NCBI GenBank assembly: GCA_024867545.1
Contig: JANFNE010000021.1
Span: 372,001 to 436,000, forward strand
Length of the DNA stretch: 64,000 nucleotides
Direction: 5' to 3'
Origin: Phytopythium helicoides
Taxonomy: Eukaryota > Oomycota > Peronosporomycetes > Pythiales > Pythiaceae
The position numbers and the translations under genes are program-made. Below the pieces are notes generated by a model. That model saw only the letters and a program-made list of their open reading frames with translations. It did not search any database and was not told the origin of the DNA. Shown piece after piece: positions 10,129-20,541 of the stretch (position 1 is the first letter of the stretch; every line of letters starts with the position of its first letter).

Positions 10129-11043
10129 ATGGAGGGCGCGGCGGAGGACGAGCTGGCGGGCATGACGCCGGCGCAGCGCAAGCTGTTCGAGCTGCGGATG
10201 AAGGTGAACGCGGGGCGAAAGGCCAACAAGCAGGTGCGCGACTTGGTGACTGGCGGGCTGGGGCTGGCTGGCTGACGGCGGGCCGATCGCAGGAGGTGGC
10301 GGCGGAGCACGAGCGCATCAAGAGCCGCGGGGCCAAGGAGAAGAAGGAGGAGAGCCGCAGGAAGCGGGAGGAGAAGAAGCAGCTCGCAGCCAGCGGCACG
10401 GCCCACCTGGACGAGCCTGGTGCGCTTTTGGAGTGGATGTTGGCGTAGCTGCGTGGAGGTCGAGGACTCACTGGGACCTGCTGTCGGCAGCTGCGCTCGC
10501 GGCGGAGAAGGCCAAGAAAGCACGACAAGAAGGAGAAGCGCAAGGCCGCGTTTCGGCTGGGATGTCTTCAACCAGGTGCCGTAACGCACGCGCACTCTCG
10601 AGCGGAGTTGTAAGGAGCACCAGCTCACGTTGCGCGTGTCGTAGGACTCGCTTTACAAGGGCTACAAGAAGCGCCTGGTGAACCTGCCGACGGCCGAGCA
10701 GGGCGAAAGCGTCCAGGTGACCAGCAGCCTGGAGGACGAGCTGTCCTATGGCAAGAACGACAAGGTTGACGAGGTACGCCGTCTCGAATGGTTCGCTCTT
10801 GACCTTTAGAGCGTTGAACTAACGTTTAGGCAACGCGCAGGAAGGGCTGGATCGCATGGCCAAGGAGCTGGAGGATCGCATCGAGGCGCGCAAGAAGTTC
10901 AGCCGGCGGCGCCAGCACTACGAGGGCGAGGACGTGGACTATATCAACGGCCAGAACCGCACGTTCAACCGCAAGGCGGCGCAGGCCTACGACAAGTACA
11001 CGGTCGAGATCGCCAGAACCTCGAGCGAGGCACTGCCCTGTAG
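10129..11043 (+). CDS. SYF2: Pre-mRNA-splicing factor SYF2, with frame breaks
   Basis: Five or six short exons encode a SYF2-type spliceosome (NTC complex) protein. Exon 1 (10129-10233) gives MTPAQRKLFELRMKVNAGRK; after an intron to 10292, exon 2 begins EVAAEHERIKSRG. Later exons give GWDVFNQ, then DSLYKGYKKRLVNLPTAEQG and, after an intron ending GCGCAG, EGLDRMAKELEDRIEARKKF and GEDVDYINGQNRTFNRKA. These match the family's conserved C-terminal half. Single-base frame jumps are needed near 10525 and 10553 (before GWDVFNQ). Another is needed near 11018, where KYTVEIA continues as QNLERGTAL followed by TAG at 11041-11043, the expected SYF2 end. Loss of frame in such a conserved essential gene suggests sequence errors rather than decay. 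Confidence 0.82.
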
Positions 11044-11512
11044 CACGGCTTCCAGAAGCTTCGTTCATACATATTTTCACTGTTGCTGCATGGCCATCCC
11101 ACCAAGTCGAGTGGTGCGTAGTGCGCTTGCCATGTGCGTGTTCGGAGAAGGTTGCGCATTTGTTCGTTGTCCTATCTCAAGCGTCCCTGTTCTGCATTTG
11201 GTCTTACATTTTCTCTCTTCGTGGGGCGGTTTGAGCCGGTCAGCCGGTGGGCCATGCTGGGCCGCGTGACAGCTACTGATCTCATTTTCAGCCAATCATA
11301 ACGGTCCGTTGTCCTCGAAGTGTGCAATGTAATCCCAAGTGGCCCGGTGGCCCACCGCCTCGTCACCCTTCAACACGAAAAACCTCGCGAATCGCGAGGT
11401 TTTGGTCCGGCGGTGGGCCGCAACTGCCACCGCCGCACCTGACGAGCTCACTTCCCAACTTACCAGCTCAGCCGCACTCGCCTCGCTCCTCTTCGCCTCT
11501 CCAGACCGTACG
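11044..11512. other. Intergenic, PDX1 upstream region
   Basis: 469 bp without a convincing gene. It holds a CCAAT box at 11286-11298 and an AACCTCGCGAATCGCGAGGTT inverted repeat near 11383, which could form a hairpin of about 10 bp. Confidence 0.5.
11286..11298 (+). promoter_or_regulatory. CCAAT box (TTTCAGCCAATCA) upstream of PDX1
   Basis: The 13-mer is identical to the one at 3254-3266 and lies 215 bp before the PDX1 ATG. It is preceded by CTCATT, which resembles the oomycete initiator core (TCATTY). Confidence 0.45.
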
Positions 11513-12440
11513 ATGGCTCCCCAGACCGCTGCCACGGCCACCGCTACCGAGGGCACGTTCGTGGTCAAGGCCGGCCTCGCCAAGATGCTCAAGGGCGGCG
11601 TCATCATGGACGTGACCAACGCTGAGCAGGCGCGCATCGCCGAGGAGGCCGGCGCCGTGGCCGTCATGGCGCTCGAGCGCATCCCGGCCGACATCCGCGC
11701 GGACGGCGGTGTGGCGCGCATGAGCGACCCGCAGATGATCGAGGAGATCAAGAAGGCCGTGACCATCCCCGTGATGGCCAAGGTGCGCATCGGCCACTTC
11801 GTTGAGGCGCAGATCCTCGAAGCCGTCGAGATCGACTACATCGACGAGAGCGAGGTGCTCACTATGGCCGACGAGGAGAACCACATCAATAAGAACAAGT
11901 TCAAGGTGCCTTTCGTCTGCGGATGCCGCAACCTCGGCGAGGCGCTGCGTCGCGTCGCCGAGGGTGCTGCCATGCTGCGCACCAAGGGAGAGGCCGGCAC
12001 GGGCAACGTCGTTGAGGCTGTGCGCCACGCGCGCGCCGTGAACCGCGAGATCAAGCGCCTCACCGCCATGGACGAGGACGAGCTGTACGTCGCGGCCAAG
12101 GAGATGCAGGCCCCCTTACGAGCTGGTCAAGCAGGTCGCCGCCACGGGCAAGCTGCCGGTCGTCAACTTCGCCGCCGGTGGTGTCGCCACGCCCGCTGAC
12201 GCTGCGCTCATGATGCAGCTCGGCATGGACGGCGTGTTCGTTGGCTCGGGCATCTTCAAGAGTGGAGACCCGGCCAAGCGCGCTCGCGCTATGGTGCAGG
12301 CTGTGACCCACTACAACGACCCCAAGATCCTCAAGGAGATCTCCACCAACCTTGGCGAGGCGATGGTTGGCATCCAGGACCTGAGCAAGTCCAACGTCAA
12401 CTTCCGCGACCGCGAGGGCAAGCTTCACGGCGCGTGGTAA
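11513..12440 (+). CDS. PDX1: Pyridoxal 5'-phosphate synthase subunit PDX1 (PdxS/SNZ), with one frame break
   Basis: The ATG at 11513 gives [21 protein letters not shown] and then the PDX1 barrel: [86 protein letters not shown] and [17 protein letters not shown]. The catalytic Lys of VKAGLAKM and VMAKVRIGH are present. Near 12112-12118 one extra base (GCCCCCTTACGAG) breaks the frame after KEMQAP. The family sequence resumes at once as [20 protein letters not shown], then FVGSGIFKS and a C-terminus ending LHGAW. The enzyme makes PLP from ribose 5-phosphate, glyceraldehyde 3-phosphate and ammonia supplied by PDX2, which is not in this window. It is presumably functional in the organism. Confidence 0.93.
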
Positions 12441-12511
12441 ATGTAGACGCCTAGCAACGGGTGTTCACCCGTCAATATATACTTCAAAGTAGTTTGTTAC
12501 ACTCATTTTCA

Positions 12512-13949
12512 CTAGCGCTGATCACACACGTCGATGACAAATGGAGAGCCCAGGTTGTCCTTCGTATCTCTCACAGCCTCGAACGTCATCAGAGTCATGG
12601 ACATCAGAAGTGTCGAGGCGATGCACAGCACAATGATCGACTGTTTTCCTGTACGTCGCACGTAGCGAACAACAAAGATTTGGGAGCAAGACGTGACGAT
12701 GAACGCAATTCCGCACACCACAAGCGCCCAATCCCACTGGATCATGTCGAATACCGCAAACTTGGCGGTCGCAGCGGCAGACGAATAAAGAACCGTGAGC
12801 GCAGCAGCTCCAGCAAGAACTTCAGGGATCACGCCGAGCTCGATCATAATGGGTCCAGTGATGATCACGCCTCCGACGCCAAACAGCCCCGCGACGATAC
12901 CTGCTGCAGCACTCCCAATCGGAAACAGACAGACCACAGTCTTCGTCCAGCGAATGTCGCCCTCTGTGAACGGATATCCAATACTCTGCTTGTACTGGTC
13001 TTGACGGAACAAGTACATTGACGAAGCCACAGCAAAAACAGCAACGATCGGAACTTCCACGAGGAGTAGCGTCCAGTAGGTGACTCCTCCACAAGTGACC
13101 ATGGCGTCGGCAATACTTCCTGCCACGACTATCAGGTAGCATAGCAGAACAGCACTGTGCTTGAGCCACGGGAAATGTCGCTCGGCTTCTAGTAGACGTC
13201 CAACCGCCTTTTCATCTGCGATTTGGCTCCCCGTCGCCGGGTAGTTGCTGCTCTTGATGTATTGAGATCATAAACTCGCTGCTGCGCTCGCTCTGCGCTC
13301 GCTTGTTCACTCTTGGGACAGAGGCCGGGTCCTTCGGAGTCGATCCGTTCAAGAAAAGCGTCGAGCTATTCCCGCTTCTGCCATTCGATTGCTGGATCTG
13401 ACGAGCTGCGCGCTCCTTCTTGCGGAGCTGCAGTCCCTTGAACAGCATTCGTGAGCCACTGGCACACAGCAATGGGATGAAGAGTATCAAAATGATGTAG
13501 CTCGGCATCATGCTCGACAGTAGGGCACCCACAACAGCACCACCGATGACCAAAGGTGTCGTCATGAGCGACAAGTCGGCATCGATGAGCGGGCGATCAA
13601 GGTATGGGTGGCGCTTGGTCAAATTGAACATCGTATTAGCGATCGCTCCGCCAAGAATGCCCATGCTCGAGATTGGGGTCGCCGTCTTGACATCCATACC
13701 CATGACGATCACTAGGGCCGGGATGATGGTACCACCACCGCCAACGCCGCCGGCGGAAGAGATGGCAAGCCCGCACGCCATAAAGACGATAGCAATAACG
13801 TCATACAGGTCCATGTCTAAGACGCTGCGCCCCGACGAGCTGTCTCTGGGTTGGGCTGGCTTGCTTTGGCTTGAAGCTGCTGCAAGCACCGCCGGGAGAC
13901 AAGCCAACAGCGTCAATATTAGGGCACAACGAATTTGAGGTCTCGGCAT
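12512..13949 (-). CDS. TauE/SafE-like (TSUP) membrane protein, copy A, frame-disrupted
   Basis: This is the first of five head-to-tail paralogues. A signal peptide (MPRPQIRCALILTLLACLPA) is followed by a short Ser-rich segment and an N-terminal TSUP half: FMACGLAISSAGGVGGGGT, TPISSMGILGGAIAN, RHPYLDRPLIDADLSLM, then a cytosolic Ser/Arg-rich linker. The C-terminal half has AAAGIVAGLFGVGGVIITGP, MIELGVIPEVLAGAAALTVL and YVRRTGKQS and ends FVIDVCDQR. Between 13126 and about 13250 the frame changes twice: the ERHFPWLKH motif and the following helix lie in different frames, so the copy is broken there or carries two sequence errors. TSUP proteins move sulfur-containing or other organic anions; the substrate is unknown. 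The mature N-terminal domain would face the lumen or exterior. Confidence 0.8.
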
Positions 13950-14335
13950 CGTCGCTTGATGAATCGAGGAGTGGCGCGAGTGGTTGATCGGAATGACTTG
14001 ACTCATTTGAAATGAGCCGAGTCCCAGCTGCTGGTATAGCTCGGAGCGGTAATATCGCTGGCATGTGTGAGTGCTCCGTCACAAACGCCGCAATGTCCAT
14101 ATGGCTGGCATCTGGTCCCTTCCCATTGCCTTTCCACGACGTGTGCGATAACCAAAAGAGGCCCATTCCTCTTCGGTTTCCACGCGCATGTTTAAATACT
14201 TCGACGCACACATTGGCTTCCTAGCCATCGCGACGGACACGACCCAAGCATTCATGGAAGACAGCAGTGGCTGTCGAAATACTTAGGTTAGGGGGTTGTC
14301 ATCGACTACAACTAGGTACCAGCTTATCTAATTGC
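13950..14335. other. Spacer between TSUP copies A and B
   Basis: 386 bp. It contains the upstream region of copy A and the 3' flank of copy B. No gene is seen. Confidence 0.5.
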
Positions 14336-15814
14336 TTATGAGCAGAAGTCGACTGTAAACGGGTCGCCTGCCTCGTCGAGGGTTGTGCGAACAGCATCGT
14401 AGGCCATGAGCACCAGGGCCAGCAGAAGTGTCGCGGCGATACACAGTACAAGAATCGACTGCTTGCCTGTGCGCCGGACATAGTTGACGATGAACACTTG
14501 GGAGCACGACGTGACAGCGAACGATAGTGCGCACAGAAGGAATGCCCAGTCCCACGCGATCATATTGAACACTGCGTACTTGGCGGCGGCCGCGGCTGAT
14601 GAGTAGAGGACCATGAGTGCCGAACTTGCAGCAAGCACCTCGGGGATGACGCCAAGCTCTACCATGATCGGCCCCGTAATCAGTACACCGCCAATGCCGA
14701 ACAGACCCGCAACTATACCAGCAGCAGCGCTGCCGAGCGGGAAAAGCGTCACGATCTTCTTGGTCCATCGAATATCTCCATCTGGGAACGCGTAGCCCAC
14801 TTTTTGCTTGCGCTGGTCCAGTCGATACAGGTAGACGGAAGACGCAGCAGCGAAGGCAATTACAACCGGCAGCTCGACTACCAGTAGCAGCCAGTACACT
14901 GCTCCACCGCAAGTAACGAGGGCGTCTCCAATGCTCATGACCACGATAATGAGGTAGCATAGCAGAATTGCGGCGTGCTTCAGCCAGGGAAATTGGCGCT
15001 CTCGTTCGAGGATCACAGCCACAGTCTCGGCGTTAGCTGTTTGCTGATAGATCTCAACCTGAGGCTGGATTCGAAGTGAAATCTCACTGCTGTGACTGCT
15101 GAGGCTGCGAAGCTTGTCTTCGTCTTGAGGCATGCGCTGGGTACGCGATGAGCCATCGTCGTTTACCGTCGGCGTAGTGGCTCGGAGGTAGTTAGTCGAT
15201 GGACTTGGCTGCTCTTGATCGAACTGGTGAATCTTTCTTGCAGCGCGCTCCTTGTGTTGCAGTTGGAGACCCTTCATAAGCATGCGGGAACCGCTGACAC
15301 CGAGAAATGGCAGGAACAGAATCGAGATCACGAACGCTGGCATCAGGTTCGATAGCAAAGTGCCAATAACTGCGCCGCCAATGACTAGCGGGATCGTCAT
15401 GAGTGATAGATCTGCATCAATGAGAGGGCGGTCGACGACCGGGTACGCTGGGTGACGCTTGGTCAGGTTGAAAATTGTGTTGGCAAGTGCTCCACCGAGA
15501 ATTCCCATGTTGGAGATTGGCGTCGCGACCTTGATGTTGAAGCCCATGATGATAACCATGGCCGGGACCATGATGCTTCCACCACCGATGCCGCCGGCTG
15601 AGGATACCACAAGACCGCACGCCATGAACAGGATCGCCAGGCCATCGTAGATATCCATCGACGTGACCGAGCGAACGCTGGAAGCATCACTGCTGTCGTC
15701 ATCTTGACTGTTTGAGCTTCCACTACCCACAGCAGTCGCAAGAGCAACGTGAGCCCACAGAGCGAGACCTACTGACACCAGGATCCATCGTCGTCGCGAT
15801 AAAACTTGAATCAT
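14336..15814 (-). CDS. TauE/SafE-like (TSUP) membrane protein, copy B, intact
   Basis: The frame is open from the ATG at 15814 (MIQVLSRRRWILVSVGLALW, a signal peptide) to the stop at 14336, 492 residues. The frame extends further upstream, but the added residues are basic and unlike the paralogues. The two TSUP halves carry the glycine-rich repeat motifs SSAGGIGGGSIMVPAMVIIM and AGIVAGLFGIGGVLITGP, plus TPISNMGILGGALAN and SALMVLYSSAAAAAKYAVF. About nine to ten hydrophobic helices are split by a polar Ser/Gln linker (about residues 230-330). A Trp-rich segment (MIAWDWAFLLC) and the end FTVDFCS recur in the other copies. It is probably an anion permease/exporter of unknown substrate in a plasma or internal membrane. 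Confidence 0.87.
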   Translation of the reverse strand: MIQVLSRRRWILVSVGLALWAHVALATAVGSGSSNSQDDDSSDASSVRSVTSMDIYDGLAILFMACGLVVSSAGGIGGGSIMVPAMVIIMGFNIKVATPISNMGILGGALANTIFNLTKRHPAYPVVDRPLIDADLSLMTIPLVIGGAVIGTLLSNLMPAFVISILFLPFLGVSGSRMLMKGLQLQHKERAARKIHQFDQEQPSPSTNYLRATTPTVNDDGSSRTQRMPQDEDKLRSLSSHSSEISLRIQPQVEIYQQTANAETVAVILERERQFPWLKHAAILLCYLIIVVMSIGDALVTCGGAVYWLLLVVELPVVIAFAAASSVYLYRLDQRKQKVGYAFPDGDIRWTKKIVTLFPLGSAAAGIVAGLFGIGGVLITGPIMVELGVIPEVLAASSALMVLYSSAAAAAKYAVFNMIAWDWAFLLCALSFAVTSCSQVFIVNYVRRTGKQSILVLCIAATLLLALVLMAYDAVRTTLDEAGDPFTVDFCS

Positions 15815-16683
15815 CTTGTGAATTAATCGAAACGGTGCGGGTCTGGAGAAATGCCACCTTCGAAGGAATTTTAGTTTGGTTTGCCGACCGTCGTGTCGAG
15901 AAGTCGGCAAATTCAAAAGTGATCTTCATGCTAGAGTGAAAAGCCCTCCGGCAGTCTTGCATGAGAGCGTCGGCGATCGCTAGAGCTTGCATCATGATGT
16001 TAAAGACAAGATTTCCGTGTCGCAATCGTGCCTCCGCAAGGCCCAGCAAACGACTGACGAGCTCGAGTTGTTTTGCGTGTTTTCATCGAGTCCCTACAGT
16101 ACGCTCGCATTTCTGACGCCTCTATCGCACCTACGGCCCAAGACTGCGCTTGGGGGGCTGCCAACCAGCCACCAATGCTGGTCGGTGTCGAGGTGACACG
16201 TTCGACCGAACCAGTCAGCGTTGCCGCGTCAGCTTCAGTTTTGTCCCCAAAAGATTGCATACAAATTTCAATATGTTACTGCCGTTTCACAAGGGATGGG
16301 CGGCTGGGCTGCTTGGAGCTCGAGTGCGTTTCTGGTGACGCCGCCGGTCAAACTATTTTCTCAGCACGAAATGCCGCCGCACTCCCTGTTGTGTCAATGC
16401 AGCGCGCACTCGTGTCGACCTGATGCGAATTCCAGCTGCTTGGGTCTCCCCACATTTCTATGGCGTCCGCTGGACGGCAGGAAAAAGAGCTTGACTGGGA
16501 GGCGATTCCCCCAACCGGGCCGGTGGACACTGATAGAATTGTGCGAGCACGCGTATCTGCAAACCTGGACGTGTGAAGATCACGAATGCAGATGCAAGGC
16601 TGCTTGGCGCAGCTGCAGGACCAAGCGTCCACCCACCAACTCCACCCAAAGCGAAAACACGGATCAAGTGGACTTTGTTGCCA
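15815..16683. other. Spacer between TSUP copies B and C
   Basis: 869 bp, longer than the other spacers. Only short frames on both strands, none with splice support or recognisable domains. No relict TSUP motif was seen in it. Confidence 0.5.
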
Positions 16684-18147
16684 TTAGTCGCATACACTGA
16701 CTGAAAATGGCGCGTCGTAGTCCTCGATCGTGGTCTTGATGGCTTGGTACGTCATCAGCACAGTCCCCAGCATCGCTGCCGTGACGATACAGAGAATGAT
16801 GAGCGACTGCCGTCCTGTGCGGCGAACATAACCCAAGATGTAGATTTGCGATGCCGAGGTGACCACGAATGCCAACCCGCTGAGTAACCCAGCCCAGTCC
16901 CACGCGATCATCTTGAACACTGCAAACTTGGCAGTCGCAGCAGCAGCACTGTAGAGCACCATGAGAGCCGACGTGGCTGAAAGCACCTCCGGGACGACTC
17001 CCATCTCCATCATGATAGGACCTGTGATCACGGCGCCGCCAACGCCAAACATTCCGGCAACGATACCCGCGAGAACGCACCCGATTGGAAACAACAATAC
17101 GATTTTCCGCGTCCACTTGACATCGCCATCGACAAACGGGTAGTTGACAGCACTTTTGGCCTTGTACTCCTCCAGCAACCGACGTGAAGCAAAGATTGTA
17201 AAAACAGCGACACACGGGACTTCCGCGACCAAGAGAGCCCAATACGTCACACCACCACATCGCACAAGTGCATCAGCGATACTTGCGGCGATAATCACCA
17301 TGTAACATGCGAGAACCGCGAGGTGCTTGCGCCATGGGAAAGCTCGCTCATGTTCGATGATCGCGCTGAGCTTGTCCCCACTCGTATCGTCGATGCCAGC
17401 AACCACTTCAGGTCGAAGTGTTTGGGCGACGCAGCTTTGTTGCGAATCAGCTCGCTCTTTTTCATTTAGCAGTTGCATCGACGGAGTGTTGGGGATCGAC
17501 GTATAAATCTCGTTCCCGCCTTGCACAGACGGAGTCTGAACTGAGCACCCGTCGGCAAGCGTGTCCCGCTCCAGCGCAGCTTGCTGTCTCGCCGCCTTCT
17601 CCTTCTTGTGCAGTGCCAGGCCCTTGACGAGCATTCGCGAGTTGCCAGCGATGAGCACCACGATGAAGAGCAGCGAAAGGAAGTAGGACGGCATCAAATT
17701 AGCCAGCACCGCTCCGATCACAGCACCACCGATGACTGCGGGGATCATCACGAGCGACAGGTCGGCATCAATCAGCGGGCGGTCCACGTAAGGATGCCGC
17801 TTGCGCAGGTTGAACCACGCGTTGGCGAGCGCGCCACCAAGGATCCCCATGTTCGAGATTGGCGTCGCCACTTTGATGTCGAAGCCCATGATGAGCACCA
17901 TGGCCGGCACCATGATGACACCGCCGCCAACGCCTCCCGCCGAGGAAAGCGCAAGCCCGCAGGCCATAAAGATGAGTCCCAGCACGTCGTACACATCCAT
18001 CGACGACAAGCTCGGAGCTTCGCTGCTGCTGCTGGAGCCGCTCGAGCTGTCGCTTGACTGGTCCGAGGCGTCTACGAGCGCCACTAAGGCCCCGAAAAGC
18101 GCCAGCAAGACCGCAGAAGAGCGGCGACAGCACCTGTGGCCTGTCAT
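16684..18147 (-). CDS. TauE/SafE-like (TSUP) membrane protein, copy C, intact
   Basis: The open frame is 487 residues. A signal peptide (MTGHRCCRRSSAVLLALFGA) precedes a Ser-rich luminal segment. The N-half has SSAGGVGGGVIMVPAMVLIM, TPISNMGILGGALANAWF, RHPYVDRPLIDADLSLVMIP and IGGAVIGAVLANLMPSYF. A polar linker of about 110 residues follows, then LAGIVAGMFGVGGAVITGPI, MEMGVVPEVLSATSALMVLY, MIAWDWAGLL and YVRRTGRQSLIILC, ending FSVSVCD. It is closest in sequence to copy E. The linker ends in EHERAFPWRKH, equivalent to ERERQFPWLKH in copy B and the broken ERHFPWLKH in copy A. Function as in copy B: an anion transporter with unknown substrate. Confidence 0.87.
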   Translation of the reverse strand: MTGHRCCRRSSAVLLALFGALVALVDASDQSSDSSSGSSSSSEAPSLSSMDVYDVLGLIFMACGLALSSAGGVGGGVIMVPAMVLIMGFDIKVATPISNMGILGGALANAWFNLRKRHPYVDRPLIDADLSLVMIPAVIGGAVIGAVLANLMPSYFLSLLFIVVLIAGNSRMLVKGLALHKKEKAARQQAALERDTLADGCSVQTPSVQGGNEIYTSIPNTPSMQLLNEKERADSQQSCVAQTLRPEVVAGIDDTSGDKLSAIIEHERAFPWRKHLAVLACYMVIIAASIADALVRCGGVTYWALLVAEVPCVAVFTIFASRRLLEEYKAKSAVNYPFVDGDVKWTRKIVLLFPIGCVLAGIVAGMFGVGGAVITGPIMMEMGVVPEVLSATSALMVLYSAAAATAKFAVFKMIAWDWAGLLSGLAFVVTSASQIYILGYVRRTGRQSLIILCIVTAAMLGTVLMTYQAIKTTIEDYDAPFSVSVCD

Positions 18148-18489
18148 GTAGCTGTAGACGCTCGTGGACCCCGGAATGAAGCGCGGCGCTGCCTCCAGGC
18201 GTCAAACAGGAAGTGTCGGCGGTGTCTAGCTAGTGATGGGAATGACCATACAAAAAACGAGATAATCGAGCGCTGCCTCCACCCAACATGACGATACACT
18301 CATCACCACCATGAGTAGCGCGACGCAAAGAGTCAACAACTTCAGCGCAATGGGAGCGCAGCAGAGCGTCGACGTGTTCTATCAAATCCTGAGCTGGAGT
18401 CTATCTATTGTAACGAGATGGCCCAGCGTTCGTGCGCTGGTCTAAAAGGATTTCTACTGTTGTCAATGATGCTCGAGGCTAGATACCAT
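18148..18489. other. Spacer between TSUP copies C and D
   Basis: 342 bp. No gene or repeat was seen beyond short random frames. Confidence 0.5.
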
Positions 18490-19957
18490 TCAGCTGCAGA
18501 TGTGGGCGTGAAAGGGCTGTCCTCCGTCCTCGATGGTGGTTCGGATGGCTCGCACCGCCATGAGCGCAGCTCCGAGCAGGATCGAAACACCGACGCACAG
18601 CACGATGATTGACTGGCGACCCGAGCGACGGACATACCCGAGGATCACGACTTGGGAAACGCACGTGACCACGAGAGCGAGAACGAACAGGAGCGCAGAC
18701 CAGTCCCACGCGACTGTGCCCAGAACAATGTACTTGACCATGGCGGCTGCAGACGAGTAGAGAACCATGAGGGCTGACGTGGCAGCCGCGACTTCGGGCA
18801 CGATGCCGAGCTCCAGCATCAAAGGGCTTGCGACGATGGCGCCTCCAATGCCGAAAAGGCCGGCAACCACACCTGCCAACAGACAACCCGCAGGTAGAAG
18901 GCGTGAGGTTCGGTCGTCCCAGCACACGTCGCCTTCGATGAACGGATAGCCCAGTTGCTGCTTGACACGGTACTCGCGATTGAGGCTGCGCGCGGTGCTG
19001 ATGGCAAAGGCAGGCAACCCACGGAATCTCCACAAGCAGAAGGAACCAGTAGACTCCGCCCCCGCAAGCTACGAGCTTGCCACCGACGCTCGTGATCAGA
19101 ATACCCAAGTAGCAGATGAAGACGGAGAGCTGGCGACGCCACGAGATGTGTCTTTCTCGAGCTAGAATCTCCGAGAGTGCCGCGTCGTCATCATTCTCGA
19201 TCTCGGCGTGGGTTTGTCTGGGATATCTTTGTCTGCCAGTGTGTCTACCGCGACGTGATAGGATGCGCTCGGTGACAGCATACTTGGCGATTTTAGGGAT
19301 ATGTTGTTGTTGGCACAGGTTTCTTCCGCCATCGCACTGGTGCTGTCTTCGATCCCGTCAACCAGAGCTTCGCGACCATCGCATACTGCGGCCTCGCGTT
19401 TGCGTAGCTGCATCGCTTTCTGCACAGCTCGCCACCCGCTGAGTGCGAGCACGACAACAAAAAGCAGCGAGATGATGTACGGAGGCAGCAAGTTGGTGAG
19501 CACTGCTCCCAGCACCGCACCGCCCATGACGACTGGAATGATGACGGCCGCCATGTCCGAGTCGATCAGCGGCCGATCTGCGGCAGGATGTCGCTTCCGG
19601 AAGTTAAACGCGGCGTTCGCGATCGCTCCTCCAGCAACGGCGAGGGTTGAGATCGGGGTCGCCCGCTTCATGTCGAATCCCACCATGAGCACCAGTGCAG
19701 GCATGAGGATCGATCCGCCACCAATTCCGCCTGCCGAGGAGATTGCGAGTCCGCACGCCATGAACAGGATGGCCAGGACGTCCGTCGCTCCCATGTCTTC
19801 GACGCCCCTTGTCGTTGGGATCGTCCTCAGTGCTGTCATCGATACTATCGGACGCGGAGCTATCATCAGCAAGGGACACTGTGCTGTACAGTGAGAGAGC
19901 TAGCAGCACTAGCAGTAGCCACGCGCTGCCAACCCGGGAGCACCGGAGAGCTACCAT
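18490..19957 (-). CDS. TauE/SafE-like (TSUP) membrane protein, copy D, frame-disrupted
   Basis: The signal peptide is MVALRCSRVGSAWLLLVLLA (ATG at 19957). The frame breaks just after the acidic luminal segment (near 19805-19820) and resumes as GATDVLAILFMACGLAISSA, GGIGGGSILMPALVLMVGF and RHPAADRPLIDSDMAAVIIP. After the linker it breaks again near 19162-19190, before ISWRRQLSV-type sequence and GGKLVACGGGVYWFLLLVEI. A third break near 19030 precedes FAISTARSLNREYRVKQQ, LAGVVAGLFGIGGAIVASP and SALMVLYSSAAAMVKYIV. The end is FHAHICS. The copy is more divergent than B, C and E: the linker is shorter and TPISTLAVAGG replaces TPISNMGILGG. Three breaks make true decay plausible here. Confidence 0.75.
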
Positions 19958-19971
19958 TGTAGAGCTTACCC

Positions 19972-20039
19972 GACTGGTACACTGTGTGGTGCAGCTCCAA
20001 TGCTGGACTGGTACACTGTGTGGTGCAGCTCCAATGCTG
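19972..20039. repeat. Perfect 2 x 34-bp tandem duplication upstream of TSUP copy D
   Basis: A 34-bp unit starting GACTGGTACACTGTGTGG and ending CCAATGCTG occurs at 19972-20005 and again, without mismatch, at 20006-20039. It begins 15 bp upstream of the copy D ATG, so it lies in the leader or core promoter. Confidence 0.85.
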
Positions 20040-20541
20040 GAATGAGCACAAACCCCGGTCCGGCACAGCTAATTGAGACACCTGAAACTGGTAGCGAGAA
20101 ATAGGCGAGCGCGTTTCATCAGCACAGCAGGAGAAAACTATATCAAGCGTTCCTGAGGCTTGAGTCTTCATGCGTTCGTGCTTTCACATTCGTCGCCGAC
20201 AACATGAATGCTGACCTTAGGGGATGGTGCTCTGACGCGAGCTGGTGCAAACGGTGCAACTGACCGCCTGACTGGGAGAATGTAGCGTCCGTCGTGAGTA
20301 CGTGGCTTTCGTCCACACCCAGCAGCGCGCAAGCGTGATGAGTGGTTTTCCAGGACAAGACCATGGCGTCCATTGCTGGTATACGCGGGCGTCTTCTCCA
20401 ACTGCATCGGCGGAAAAAGATTGACGCGACTCGTTCGGACACCTTTGAGGCCATCTGAAGCGGCAATGACAACTACAACAAGAGCGAGCTTCACGAGATG
20501 GGAATACTGTAAATTTGCTTTGGCAGCCGAGCAAGGCCGCT
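20040..20541. other. Spacer between TSUP copies D and E
   Basis: About 500 bp carrying the rest of the copy D upstream region and the 3' flank of copy E. Frames on the minus strand (for example 20143-20472) lack domain or splice support, so no gene is called. Confidence 0.45.

Noticed and set aside
15815..16683. A sixth, relict TSUP copy between copies B and C
   Set aside because: No GGxGGG, TPIS or DRPLID motif was found in any frame.
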